Source: DATARH01 sp963773625 (lineage in GTDB: Bacteria; Pseudomonadota; Alphaproteobacteria; ATCC43930; CGMCC-115725). From it: a stretch of 64,000 nt of DNA. The stretch lies in assembly GCA_963773625.1 (NCBI GenBank), contig CAVZCJ010000016.1:1-64000 (forward strand), given 5' to 3'. A program made the position numbers and the translations under genes. The notes below the pieces were generated by a model. That model made no database searches, was not told where the DNA came from, and saw only the letters and a program-made list of their open reading frames with translations. This document shows, piece by piece, positions 1 to 8,816 of the stretch. The stretch's first letter is position 1. Each line of letters begins with the position of its first letter.

Positions 1-69
1 CGGCTTACGAAAAAGAAGGATTATTTATACGGCGATACCGCGGTGAGTTTGTATGAGGCAGGAGAATGA
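1..69 (+). CDS. C-terminal tail of an unidentified upstream gene (partial)
   Basis: Frame 1 is open from the first base to a TGA at 67-69 and would encode the last 22 residues of a gene starting outside the window, ending in the residues SLYEAGE. A start for recQ follows shortly after, which suits a short intergenic gap. The stretch is too short to assign to a family and could be chance. Confidence 0.25.
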   Translation, partial: RLTKKKDYLYGDTAVSLYEAGE

Positions 70-102
70 CTGTAAACGCGAGGGCACGGATTTGAAGCTT
101 TA

Positions 103-1928
103 TTGAAAAGATATTTCGGCTATGACAGCTTTCGGCCTCTTCAGGAAGAGGTTATAAATAACGTAATCGGCGGGAGAGACAGTTTTGTTTTAATGCCGAC
201 CGGCGGAGGAAAGTCGCTCTGCTACCAGTTGCCCGCGTTGATGCTGGACGGCATTACCCTGGTCGTTTCCCCGTTGATAGCATTGATGAAAGACCAGGTC
301 GATTCCTTGCAGGCCTGCGGCGTAGGGCCGAGTTTATCAATTCCTCCATTTCGGCGGCGCAGATATCCGATATCCGCGCTCGCGCAAAGAACAACGAAGT
401 CAAAATCCTGTATATCGCCCCGGAAAGGTTCGCCCTGAAGGCTTTCCAGGATTTTTTGAAGTCCCTGAAAGTGGCCCTGATTGCGGTCGATGAGGCGCAC
501 TGCATTTCGGAGTGGGGCCATGACTTCCGGCCCGACTACCGAAACCTGAGCCTGCTGAAAGAACTTTTCCCGGACGTGCCGGTAATCGCGCTTACGGCGA
601 CGGCGACCGAAAAGGTGCGCGAAGATATATTAACCCAGCTTTTCCCCGAAAAACCGCGTACTTTTATCTCCAGTTTCAACCGGGAAAACCTGAAGATAAG
701 CGTCATCGAGAAGAAGCAGGCCTTCGCAAAGCTGCTATCGCTGCTTTCCAGGCACAAAAACGAATCCGCCATCATCTACTGTTTTTCCCGGAACGAGACC
801 GAAGAACTCGCCGAAAAACTGAAACTTAACGGGTATAGCGCCAGCGCCTACCATGCCGGAATGGATGCGGAGAAGAGGAAGCAGGTCCAGGACCTCTTCA
901 TCAGGGACAAGGTAAATATCATCGTGGCCACGATAGCCTTCGGCATGGGCATAGACAAGCCGGACGTCAGGCTGGTAGCGCATTACACATACCCCAAGAC
1001 GTTAGAGGGATATTACCAGGAGATCGGCCGTGCCGGGCGCGACGGGCTGCCGAGCGATTGCGTGTTGTTTTACACGTACGCCGACACGAGGAAGCACGAG
1101 TACTTCATGGACAAGATAGAAGACGACATACTGCGGGAGCGGGCGCGCAGGAAACTGGACGAAGTGTCCAGGTTCTGCAAGCTGACGACATGCCGCAAGA
1201 AATATCTTCTGGGCTATTTCGGGGAGAGGCTGGAAGGCGGCAACTGCGGCGGGTGCGACAACTGCCTGGGTGAAAAGGAAGCGCCAGGCGCAAAACCGGC
1301 GGCCAAAGACAAGGCGAAAAAGGGCTCGCTCGATTACAACCCGGAGCTGTTCGAGAACTTAAGGGCCGTAAGAAAAGAACTCGCGAATAAGGCCAACGTC
1401 CCGCCCTTTGTCATCTTCGGCGATACGTCCCTTCAGGAGATGGCCTATTATCTTCCCGGGGACGAAGAAGGCTTCTCTGGCATTAGCGGCGTGGGCGCGA
1501 AGAAGCTTGAGCAGTACGGAGACGTTTTCCTCCGGGCCATCAATAAATTCGCCTTGGAAAACAATATTTCCGGCAGGGATATTCCGGGCCGGAAGACAGA
1601 AAACGCGCGTCCGAAACCAGTTACGGCGAAAAAGCCTGCGGCCCATCTTAAGACAAGAGAACTTCTCCTCACGATGACGCCTCTGGATAAAATCGCGGAA
1701 AGCCAGGGCATAAAGCCCGGCACTGTCGTAGGACATATCGAGGACATAATCCAGGCCGGAGAGAAGATAGACCTGGATTACCTGAAAATACCCGGCGACA
1801 GGTACGCCGCCATGAAGACCGCCTTCGAGCAGTGCGGCGCCGAGCGGCTGAAACCTGCTTTCGAATATCTCGGCGAGGAATATTCCTATGAGGAGTTGAA
1901 GCTGGTGCGGGTTTTAATGAGGAATTGA
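103..1928 (+). CDS. recQ: ATP-dependent DNA helicase RecQ (one apparent frameshift)
   Basis: RecQ is a 3'-5' superfamily 2 helicase for recombination and fork repair. Visible in order: the N-terminal FRPLQ motif, Walker A (TGGGKS), the DEAH box (DEAHCISEWGHDFRP), SAT-like TATAT, motif VI (QEIGRAGRDG), the four-cysteine zinc site (CRKK...CGGCDNC), an HRDC domain (about 130 residues before the end) and a C-terminal helix-turn-helix. The frame shifts once near 325-330 in a GGG run (after QACGV); the continuation in the next frame, AEFINSSISAAQ, is the expected RecQ sequence, so a single-base error is likely. The start is uncertain: the frame is open back to 76 without ATG or GTG, and TTG at 103 begins close to the usual N-terminus. 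Confidence 0.9.
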
Positions 1929-2348
1929 GCGCAAGAAGAAAGCTGGTTATATCCCTAAAATATCAAATTAGAATCATTGCAATTCCCACAAAATCATGTT
2001 ATTAAAAACAATAACTTAATTAAAGCCAACGTGAGAGGAAAAATAATATGACAACAAACCCGATTCAGAAAACATTTTATAAAGTTTCTGATTTTATATC
2101 ATGGCAAAAATCCGACTATTTAATTCTTGCTCTCGCATTTCAAAGACGATCTGTTTGGAAACCCGGAGCAAAATCATATTTAATAGACACAATAGTAAGA
2201 GGATTTCCCATCCCCATAATATTCCTACGAGACAGAAGAACTAATATTAATGACTTTGAAGCCTTCCGTGAAGTCATTGACGGCCAACAGAGATTAAGAA
2301 CTGTATTAAGCTACGTTTCTCCTAAGCTGCTAAAAGATTTTGACCCTC

Positions 2349-2396
2349 TGTAAACCACCCTTTTTTAGTGCCACTCATTAGTTGAGGTTTTCCGGG
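2349..2396. repeat. Left inverted repeat of the IS3-family element
   Basis: The sequence from TGTAAACC to the TTTTCCGGG block is an imperfect inverted match of the right end at 3508-3555. The last gene of the element (orfB) ends at 2378, within this repeat region. Confidence 0.8.
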
Positions 2397-3223
2397 TTTT
2401 TGAACGACGCCGCGTACTGTATCGGCGTCAGGTTCCCCAGCGACTCATGAGGCCGCTCCTCGTTGTATTCGACGAGCCATTTTCCAGTTACTGCCCTGAC
2501 CTCTGAAAGCTTCCTGAAAACGTACATGTTCAGCACTTCTTCCCGGTACGTCCGGTTGAAGCGTTCTATAAACCCGTTCTGCATCGGTTTGCCCGGCTGG
2601 ATAAATTCAAGCTCCACCCCGTGCTCCTCTGCCCACTCAGCGAGCTTCACCGAGGTAAGTTCGGGGCCGTTATCCATTCTGAGCTTCTCCGGATAACCGC
2701 GCCATGCGGCCACAGCGTCAAGTACGCGAACAATCCTCTGGGCGGGCAACCCTAGATCGACTTCAATGGCAAGGCCCTCGCGGTTAAAGTCATCGAGAAT
2801 ATTGAAGGTGCGGAACTTCCTCCCGCACCACAGTGCGTCGCTCATAAAATCAATAGACCAGCAGCGGTTGACGCCGCCAGGGACGTGCAGGGGCTCAGGG
2901 TCGCGGCCCGGTAAACGCTTCTTGCACTTACGGCGTATGTTAAGCCCCAAGGCTATGTAAACTCTGTGGACACGCTTATGGTTCCAGCTGTGGCCCTGCC
3001 GACAAAGAATCGGAAACATCTTTCCAAACCCATAGCGAGGATAACGACCGGCCAATCCCTGCAAGGCGTCTATCACAGGCTGATCCCGCTGCGTATCTGG
3101 CTTGTACTGGTAAACTGTCCGGCTGAGGCCGATGGCCCTGCAGGCGGCACGGATGCTCATCCCGTGCGACTGCGTGACGTAATCCACCATCTCGCGCTTA
3201 TCAGCCGGACTTAGAGCTTTTTT
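2378..3223 (-). CDS. IS3-family transposase OrfB (DDE integrase core), read by -1 frameshift
   Basis: OrfB carries the rve catalytic core with all three acidic residues: D in WSIDFMSD, D in LRMDNGPE and E in NGFIERFNRTYREE. The N-terminal HTH_21-like segment (MSIRAACRAIGLSRTVYQYKPD) precedes the core. An internal ATG at 3190 exists, but the frame is open back to the slip site at 3217-3223, so the active product is probably the OrfAB fusion. It ends with SLGNLTPIQYA, the usual IS3 C-terminal block. Confidence 0.93.
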   Translation of the reverse strand, partial: KKALSPADKREMVDYVTQSHGMSIRAACRAIGLSRTVYQYKPDTQRDQPVIDALQGLAGRYPRYGFGKMFPILCRQGHSWNHKRVHRVYIALGLNIRRKCKKRLPGRDPEPLHVPGGVNRCWSIDFMSDALWCGRKFRTFNILDDFNREGLAIEVDLGLPAQRIVRVLDAVAAWRGYPEKLRMDNGPELTSVKLAEWAEEHGVELEFIQPGKPMQNGFIERFNRTYREEVLNMYVFRKLSEVRAVTGKWLVEYNEERPHESLGNLTPIQYAASFKNPENLN

Positions 3224-3477
3224 TCAATAACGTCCTTTAACGCCCGGTTCTCAAGGCTCAGCTCGGCAAACATGTGCTTCAGACGCTGGTTCTCCTGATC
3301 AAGCTCCTTGAGGCGCCTGACATCGGACACCTCCATGCCGCCATACCGGGCCTTCCAGTTGTAATACGTCGTCTCTGAAATACCGTGTTCTCGGCAGACA
3401 TCCTTCACCACGCGCCCGCCCTCGATCTCTTTTAAGATGCGGACAATCTGCGTCTCGTTAAACCGGCTACCCCTCAT
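3211..3477 (-). CDS. IS3-family transposase OrfA
   Basis: OrfA is the DNA-binding part of the OrfAB transposase. The protein of about 88 residues starts MRGSRF, has an HTH_8-type helix-turn-helix (ETQIVRILKE, then HGISETTYYNWK) and a C-terminal leucine-zipper-like segment (LDQENQRLKHMFAELSLENRAL). The start at 3477 is preferred because GGAGGG precedes it; an upstream in-frame start at 3504 is possible. It ends in a lysine-rich stretch over the slippery heptamer used to make OrfAB. Confidence 0.9.
   Translation of the reverse strand: MRGSRFNETQIVRILKEIEGGRVVKDVCREHGISETTYYNWKARYGGMEVSDVRRLKELDQENQRLKHMFAELSLENRALKDVIEKKL
3217..3223 (-). promoter_or_regulatory. Programmed -1 ribosomal frameshift site (A AAA AAG)
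   Basis: On the minus strand, codons GAA-AAA-AAG-CTC-TAA end orfA. A -1 slip on A_AAA_AAG enters the orfB frame, which is open from exactly this point. This is the classic IS3-family heptamer for making OrfAB. Confidence 0.85.
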
Positions 3478-3507
3478 CGCACCCTCCATAATTAGATGCC
3501 ACATTAT

Positions 3508-3555
3508 ACCGGGAAACTACAGTTATGAATGGCACTATTATAGGGGATGGTTACA
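3508..3555. repeat. Right inverted repeat of the IS3-family element
   Basis: Read on the minus strand it starts TGTAACCATCCC and contains AGTGCCA and TTTCCCGG at the same offsets as the left end. It lies just upstream of orfA and probably carries its promoter. Confidence 0.8.
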
Positions 3556-4330
3556 CCTCAAAGAGACGATTTCACTGTTAAAACTACCCATAACAAAGAA
3601 TTAGCGGGCAAAAGGTTTGAGGATTTAGATGCAGATTCAAAAAGCGCAATATTGGATTATGAATTTATCGTCCACGTTCTACCATCAAGGATCGATGACA
3701 GAGAAATAATTCAAATATTTCGCAGAATGAACTCTACTAATTATACATTAACCAAACAAGAGCACAGAAACGCACAATGGTTTGGTGAATTCAAGACTTC
3801 AGTGTATCAACTTGCGGCAGAACAGCTCACACGCTGGAGAACCTGGAAAACTTTTACTGAAGATGATATCGCCAGAATGTCTGAGGTAGAACATACAGCC
3901 GAATGCCTTTTGGTGATACTAAACAAAATAGTGACCGGCAAATCAGCTTCTAAAATAGATAAAGCGTTCAAAGATTACGACGAAACATATCCACATAGAG
4001 AAGAAGTAGAGCGCCGCTTCAGAGATGTAATGGATGCCATAGACAAACATTTCAGTAGCTACACCACAGATTTTGTGTTCTTCAAGAAAACACTGCTCTA
4101 TACATTCTTCGCATTTATGTACGAAATGCTTTTTGGATTAAATATGCCATTAACAAAAATCATAAAACCTAAGTTATTATCAACTGATGGTATTTCCAAA
4201 ATAAAATTAGTCAGTGAGAGGATAAATGACAGGACCGCTCCTGCAAATGTTCTAGAGGCAACCGATAGAAGGACGACCAATCCGAAAGAACGAAAATCTC
4301 TTTTCGACTATCTTGTAAAAAGCGTGGAAC

Positions 4331-4936
4331 ATGCCAAGTAAAGCAATTACTCTCGCAAATAAATTTATAAAAAGAACACATGAACTCGAAATAACACGCG
4401 CTAAGATGGAAGATGTTCTCCAAGCCGGTCATCTTGACATTACTGATGTAGAGCACGTATACGCAGGTTTTTTTTTAGATGTTTTCACCGAACTTGAAAC
4501 ATTAATAGAAGATTTGTTTTTTGGATATCTTACCGGTGGCATAGCTTTGGCCGCTATAAATCGCAACGTCAAATTTACGCCAGCGACAATGGCAGTAGAC
4601 GTAGTATATGCTGGCAAACCGTATCTTGATTGGTTGCCTTACAAAGACCGCACATTAAAACGCGCCAAACTTTTTTTTGACCAGGGCCAACCATTTAGTT
4701 CATTAACCGAACAACAAATGTCAAATTTAAATGATTATCACATCATAAGGAATGCAATCGCGCACAAGAGCCTAAGCGCTCACAAGAAATTTCAAGATAT
4801 GATTAATCACTTCCTGCTCTTGCCTATTGAAAAAACGCCCACTGGTTATTTAAGAAGTAAGCCATCCGCAACGCAGACACAATACGAAATTGCAGTCATA
4901 GAGCTTGGAATAATAGCAAATACGCTGTGTAGTTGA
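4331..4936 (+). CDS. HEPN-like protein with RX4H motif, partner of the DUF262 gene
   Basis: The 201-residue protein is mostly helical, with no signal peptide. It contains HIIRNAIAHKS, with R140 and H145 forming the RX4H motif that defines the catalytic centre of HEPN ribonucleases. The ATG lies inside the last codons of the DUF262 gene (11-bp overlap), so the two are translationally coupled. The region is AT-rich like the DUF262 gene and unlike its neighbours. HEPN proteins paired with DUF262 or other partners are common in abortive-infection and toxin-antitoxin modules; that this is one is inference. With DUF262 disrupted by the IS, this gene may now be unregulated, inactive or expressed from a chance promoter. 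Confidence 0.75.
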   Translation: MPSKAITLANKFIKRTHELEITRAKMEDVLQAGHLDITDVEHVYAGFFLDVFTELETLIEDLFFGYLTGGIALAAINRNVKFTPATMAVDVVYAGKPYLDWLPYKDRTLKRAKLFFDQGQPFSSLTEQQMSNLNDYHIIRNAIAHKSLSAHKKFQDMINHFLLLPIEKTPTGYLRSKPSATQTQYEIAVIELGIIANTLCS

Positions 4937-5003
4937 CATATGAGTCTTCAATAAATTTTATGGGCACAAAATCGACACCATTTATCCACGCGGAACAAGT
5001 AAC

Positions 5004-6428
5004 CTAAATTACGTATTCCGGCTTCTTTTTCGTCTTTTCGAGTTCCTTCTTCTTTTTCTCGAAACCTGGCCGGCCCATCATCGCGTATGTCAGGAGTTTC
5101 CCTTCCTCCACGCCCGGCTGGTCGAACGGGTTTATGCCGTACAGACCTCCGGCGAAGGCGGTAGAAACCTCAAGCATATAAAGTACCTGGCCAACCGTAA
5201 ACGGCCGCACCTCCGGGATCCGGATTGTCATGGACGGACGCCCGGCCTTCGTCAGCGCGGCCTCGGTCGCCGCCTGCTCCGCCTTTATAAGCTCCGCCAT
5301 CGTCTGCCCGCCCAGGTACGCGATGCCCTCGATGTCCTTATACAGCTTCGGTATGGCAAGCTCGCGGCTGAACTTCTCAACCCTCAGGAAAGTAAAGGTT
5401 TTATCGTTCGGCCCTTCCATGTAAAGCTGGACCTGCGAGTGCTGGTCCGTCGCGCCGAGCGCCTTCACGGGAGTCTGTCCGGTATGCACGACATCTCCTT
5501 TTAAATCAAGTCTTTTCCCCAGCGACTCCGCCCATATCTGCCTGAACCAGTCCGCAACGTCTTTAAGCCGGCTTGAGTAAGGCATCATCACGGCGATATG
5601 CTTTCCCCTCCTCGTATCCGCGAAATACTGTAGCATCGCCGACATATATGCCGGATTTTCAAGGGGATTTTGCAGGGATGTGCGCTTGTCCATGTCCGCC
5701 GCGCCCGCAAGCAGCTCGTCTATGTCTATCCCGGAAACCGCCGCGGGCAGGAGCCCGACCGCGGTGAACACCGAGAACCGCCCGCCCACTCCCGGCGGGA
5801 CTTCAAGCGAGGCGTACTTTTCAGACTTCACGATTTTTCGGAGGTTTCCCTCTTTCGGGTCGGTTATGCAGACGAAGTGATCCTTAAGCTCGCGCTTGCC
5901 CAAGGCCTTCTGCATAAGGGAGCGCACGATCATGAACTGGGCCATCGTCTCTGCCGTCCCGCCGGACTTGGTGATTACGGCGAACACGGTCTTCGCGGGG
6001 TTCAAGTGCTCCAGCAGGCTCCCGAACGCGTCCGGGTCAACATTATCCATGAAGAACATCCGGGGCCGCCTGCCGCGCTCCGTGCGCTTAAGCAAGTTAT
6101 GGTGCGGGTGGTTAAGCGCGGTGTGCAGTGCGGCGGGCCCCAGGGCGGAGCCGCCGATGCCCAGCAGTACGAAGTTCTCCGTCCTTTTGGCGATGTCGTC
6201 CGCGAGCAGCTTTATGGCGGAAGTGTCCTGGTACGGCAGGTCGAAGAAGGGGTAGGCCCCGTCCTTTCGCCCCTTGGCGAGCGATTCGTGCGCCTGCCCC
6301 GCCTTCGGGAGCAGCGCGTCTATCTCCTCGCGTGAAATGCCGTTCTCTCCGATGAAGTCGGACACCATAGAGTTATAGTCGAGGGTGATTTTCATGCCCT
6401 CACGCCACTTCTCGTCGCGCCAGTCCAT
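5004..6428 (-). CDS. pgi: Glucose-6-phosphate isomerase
   Basis: The enzyme interconverts glucose-6-phosphate and fructose-6-phosphate in the cytosol. The 474-residue protein has the family signatures: GIGGSALGP, the phosphate-binding loop TKSGGTAETM, GGRFSVFTAVGLLP, GATDQHSQVQLY (catalytic His) and GINPFDQPGVE near the end. It is close in length to compact bacterial Pgi and ends in a lysine/glutamate-rich tail. It is the last gene of a minus-strand row that starts with the RuBisCO-like gene, but a repeat with two hairpins separates it from the fmdB-like gene, so it may have its own promoter. Confidence 0.96.
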   Translation of the reverse strand: MDWRDEKWREGMKITLDYNSMVSDFIGENGISREEIDALLPKAGQAHESLAKGRKDGAYPFFDLPYQDTSAIKLLADDIAKRTENFVLLGIGGSALGPAALHTALNHPHHNLLKRTERGRRPRMFFMDNVDPDAFGSLLEHLNPAKTVFAVITKSGGTAETMAQFMIVRSLMQKALGKRELKDHFVCITDPKEGNLRKIVKSEKYASLEVPPGVGGRFSVFTAVGLLPAAVSGIDIDELLAGAADMDKRTSLQNPLENPAYMSAMLQYFADTRRGKHIAVMMPYSSRLKDVADWFRQIWAESLGKRLDLKGDVVHTGQTPVKALGATDQHSQVQLYMEGPNDKTFTFLRVEKFSRELAIPKLYKDIEGIAYLGGQTMAELIKAEQAATEAALTKAGRPSMTIRIPEVRPFTVGQVLYMLEVSTAFAGGLYGINPFDQPGVEEGKLLTYAMMGRPGFEKKKKELEKTKKKPEYVI

Positions 6429-6461
6429 TTATTTAGCCTCCGAAGTTGAATTGGTAAATGT

Positions 6462-6575
6462 CGTTACTTTCTCTTTTCGCACGTGAAAAGAAAAGTAACA
6501 CAAAGAAAAGCGGGACTAAATAAGTTTAGCAAATTTAAAAGTTTTTGGCGTTACCTTTTTCCAAAAAGGTAACGA
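6462..6575. repeat. Dispersed double-hairpin intergenic repeat, copy A
   Basis: Two inverted repeats sit about 50 bp apart: GTTACTTTCTCTTTTC pairing with GAAAAGAAAAGTAAC (6463-6499), and a near-perfect palindrome 6550-6573 with arms GTTACCTTTTT and AAAAAGGTAAC around CC. The same pair in the same order recurs at 27,094 and 29,286. The second part, preceded by AGTTTTTGGC, is identical in all three. It may be a MITE/REP-like element or a processed RNA hairpin. Confidence 0.85.
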
Positions 6576-6584
6576 ATTTGGATT

Positions 6585-6805
6585 TTACTTGCAGGTTGAG
6601 CAGGACGACGAGCTGCACCCGGAGCAGGACGAGCCGGAGGCGGCAAGCGAGCCGCCTTTTTCGCTCGCGCCCGCCATGCCGAACATGGACATCTTCTTGT
6701 CCGGCTTGGCGCAGCCGCACTTGGGGCAGACTACTTCCGCGCCCCGTACACCAGCTTCTCAAAGTCTTCCCCGCACCGGGGACAGTGGTATTCGTAGATT
6801 GGCAT
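6585..6805 (-). CDS. FmdB-type zinc-ribbon protein (one apparent frameshift)
   Basis: The start MPIYEYHCPRCGEDFEKL is the signature of the FmdB/CxxC regulatory family. In this frame a stop appears after LVYGARK; one base earlier the frame gives EVVCPKCGCAKPDKKMSMFGMAG and then a Ser/Cys-rich tail ending SSCSTCK. Four cysteines in two CxxC pairs would bind zinc. The break near 6737-6742 is probably a one-base error in a GC run. It lies directly downstream of the transaldolase gene. The family's function is unproven; it is named after a putative regulator of formamidase. Confidence 0.75.
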
Positions 6806-6831
6806 TCTTTAATTATTCAGCCGCGTCGGCT

Positions 6832-7491
6832 TTATACCTCCACGCCTTTCGGCACTTTCTCCCAGTCCTTCAAAAATTTCTGTATCCCGATATCCGTCAG
6901 CGGGTGCTTGACAAGCGCGTCGATAACGCTGAAGGGTATGGTCGCCACGTGCGCGCCCATCATCGCCGCTTCGACGACGTGCAGGGGGTTCCTTATGGAC
7001 GCCACGATGACCTCCGAGGCGTAATCGTAGTTCGCGAAGATGGTCACTATCTGCTCGACTAAGTCCATGCCGATGGTGGAGATATCGTCCAGCCTTCCCA
7101 CGAAGGGCGAGACGTAAGTCGCGCCGGCCTTCGCGGCGAGAAGCGCCTGGGAAGGGGAGAATATCAGCGTGACGTTGGTCTTGATCCCCATGCCGGTCAA
7201 CTGCTTGCAGGCCTTGAGGCCTTCCCTTGTCATGGGGAGTTTCACCACGATTTTATCACGGTCTATACCCGCCAGCTCCAGGCCTTCGGCGACCATGCCA
7301 GGTGCGTCAAGGCTCACCGCCTCGGCGGAAATCGGCCCGTCCACTATGGAACAGATCTCCGAGATAAGCTCGCGGAAATCACGCTTCTCCCTCGCCACAA
7401 GCGACGGGTTCGTCGTCACGCCGTCTATCACCCCAAGGCTCACCGCCTCGCGAATCTCTTCCACATTTGCCGTGTCGATAAAAAATTTCAT
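6832..7491 (-). CDS. tal: Transaldolase (small, fructose-6-phosphate aldolase-like class)
   Basis: The 219-residue protein matches the short transaldolase family: FIDTANVEEI at the start, DGVTTNPSL, the Schiff-base lysine in IVVKLPMT, TLIFSPSQALLAAKAGATYVSPFVGRLDD, and IPFSVIDALVKHPLTDIGIQKFLKDW at the end. It transfers dihydroxyacetone units in the non-oxidative pentose phosphate pathway; some members are fructose-6-phosphate aldolases, which cannot be separated here. It is 14 bp from glcF and on the same strand. Confidence 0.95.
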   Translation of the reverse strand: MKFFIDTANVEEIREAVSLGVIDGVTTNPSLVAREKRDFRELISEICSIVDGPISAEAVSLDAPGMVAEGLELAGIDRDKIVVKLPMTREGLKACKQLTGMGIKTNVTLIFSPSQALLAAKAGATYVSPFVGRLDDISTIGMDLVEQIVTIFANYDYASEVIVASIRNPLHVVEAAMMGAHVATIPFSVIDALVKHPLTDIGIQKFLKDWEKVPKGVEV

Positions 7492-7504
7492 TTTGAATTA
7501 CCCC

Positions 7505-8763
7505 CTATTTTTTAATAGCCTTCTCGTATATCTGCAAGGTATGGAACGTCGCCGTGTCGGAGCCCGACTGGCCGAGCGCATCCTTTAAGTGCATCATGCA
7601 TCCGGGACACGCGGTAACGACGGCGGGCGCGCCGGTCTTTATGATATTTTTCACCTTCCGGTTCGCAATCTTGCCGGACAGTTCATAGTTTAAGAAACTG
7701 AAAGTCCCGCCGAAGCCGCAGCAGCGCGAGGCCTCTTCCATCTCTATAAGTCCGCCAAGCGTGGCCGCGTCCAGGAGTTCTCTTGGTTCCTTCTTCACTC
7801 CCATCCCGAACGAGAGGTGGCACGGGTCGTGATAGGTAATCACCATTTCCGCGGCACTCAGCTTTGTGATGAAATCGGTCTCATGCATCAGGAACTCGTT
7901 AACGTCGCGCACTTTCGCCCCAAGCCCCGCCGCGGCGATCTGATTCCGGCGATTCCGCCAGAATTTTAGGGTACTCGTCTTTTAATGTCAAGGAGCAAGT
8001 TGGGCAGGCCGATATGATGAAATCCGCCTTGACGTCGGTTAACAGGGCCACGTTCCGTCTCGCGACCGAACGGAACGCCTCCGTCTCGCCTAACGACTTC
8101 AGCGGTTTTCCGCAGCACAGTTCTTCCTTCACGAACGCCACGTCATAGCCCGCGTGGTTCAAGACTTTAACCGCCGCCTCGCCTATTTCAGGGTTTATGT
8201 AGTTTATAACGCACCCTGCATAGAAAAGCACCGTCCCTTTGGCGTTACGGATGCGGGAGATTGGCGGGATGCGGGCAGCCAACGGCTTCTTTCGGTATCT
8301 TCGGGAAGTTCCTTTTGAATTCTTCGTACTGATACGGGAGGTATCTCGCCAGAGGGGTCGCCGCGAGCGGGCCGTATGCCGCCCTTCCCAGAGCCATCAG
8401 GGAAAAAGCGCGGTCCAGCGCTTTCTTGTCCTTCAGGGATTTCCGGGCCAGGAAACGCACCAGCGGCTCGCTTCTTTTTTTCTCCACCAGTTCCGCGCGC
8501 GCCGCCTCCATTATGGCGGGGACGTCAACTCCCGAAGGGCATCCGGCCTTGCACGCGCCGCACATGGCGCAGTGGAAGACGGCCTTCTCGAAGGCGTCCG
8601 TCAGCGATAAGTCGCCTTCCATCACGGCCTCGACAAGGGCCATCCTGCCCCTGGCGACGGCAATTTCGCTTAACTCCTCGCCGAACGTCGGGCATACCGC
8701 CCTGCACGCCCCGCAGCGGATGCATTTGAAGATTTCTTCGGTATAGTTTGTTAATTTGGACAT
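7505..8763 (-). pseudogene. glcF: Glycolate oxidase iron-sulfur subunit GlcF-like (two apparent frameshifts)
   Basis: Read in three frames, the gene gives a complete Fe-S oxidoreductase: MSKLTNYTEEIFKCIRCGACRAVCPTFGE and CAMCGACKAGCPSGVD (two 4Fe-4S clusters), a linker ending FPKIPKEA, then two CCG domains (FYAGCV...CCGKPL...CPTC; YHDPCHL...CCGFGG...CPGC). Breaks lie near 8,265 and near 7,930. The domain order and the adjacent glcD-like gene indicate the membrane-linked electron-transfer subunit of a glycolate or D-lactate dehydrogenase. All cysteine motifs survive, so sequence error is more likely than decay. Confidence 0.82.
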
Positions 8764-8775
8764 ACACTCCTTAAC

Positions 8776-8816
8776 CCCTCGCCCGCCTCTGGGAGAGGGG
8801 CAGGGGGTGAGGGTTA
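8776..8816. repeat. GC-rich CCCTC/GGGAG repeat between glcD and glcF
   Basis: A pyrimidine-rich CCCCTCGCCCGCCTC arm is followed by GGGAGAGGGGCAGGGGGTGAGGG. It fills the space between the glcD stop and the glcF start. Related sequence lies inside murQ and nagA. Confidence 0.7.

Larger units (their letters stand above)
2349..3555 (-). mobile_element. IS3-family insertion sequence (IS407-like), complete
   Basis: The 1,207-bp element begins TGTAA and ends TTACA, with imperfect terminal inverted repeats that share AGTGCCA about 17 bp in. It is flanked by a 4-bp direct repeat CCTC (2345-2348 and 3556-3559); 4-bp duplications are typical of the IS407 subgroup. It carries orfA and orfB on the minus strand with an intact -1 slip site. 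All parts look functional, so insertion may be recent. It lies inside the DUF262 gene in reverse orientation. Confidence 0.93.
2048..4341 (+). pseudogene. DUF262 (GmrSD/ParB-like nuclease fold) protein, split by an IS element
   Basis: DUF262 proteins carry a ParB/Srx-like nuclease or NTPase fold and occur in anti-phage systems such as GmrSD and BrxU. The first exon-like piece (2048-2348) has the family signature: FQRRSVWK, then GFPIPIIFLRD, then VIDGQQRLRTV. An insertion sequence separates it from the rest (3559-4341). Removing the element and one copy of the CCTC target duplication rejoins the frame exactly (...DFDP-QRDDFTV...), giving about 360 residues. The SD GAGAGGA lies before ATG 2048. 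The gene is markedly more AT-rich than recQ and pgi on either side, which suggests transfer. Its 3' end overlaps the HEPN-like gene by 11 bp, so the two form one operon. The downstream piece has its own ATG (3547, inside the IS end) and could conceivably yield a truncated product. Confidence 0.85.

Noticed and set aside
5670..6335. A 221-codon plus-strand frame
   Set aside because: It is antisense to pgi, whose conserved motifs are certain.
6545..7024. Plus-strand frames starting MALPFSKKV at the hairpin repeats (also at 29,354)
   Set aside because: The shared start is the palindromic repeat itself; the downstream parts are antisense to fmdB/transaldolase and tadA.
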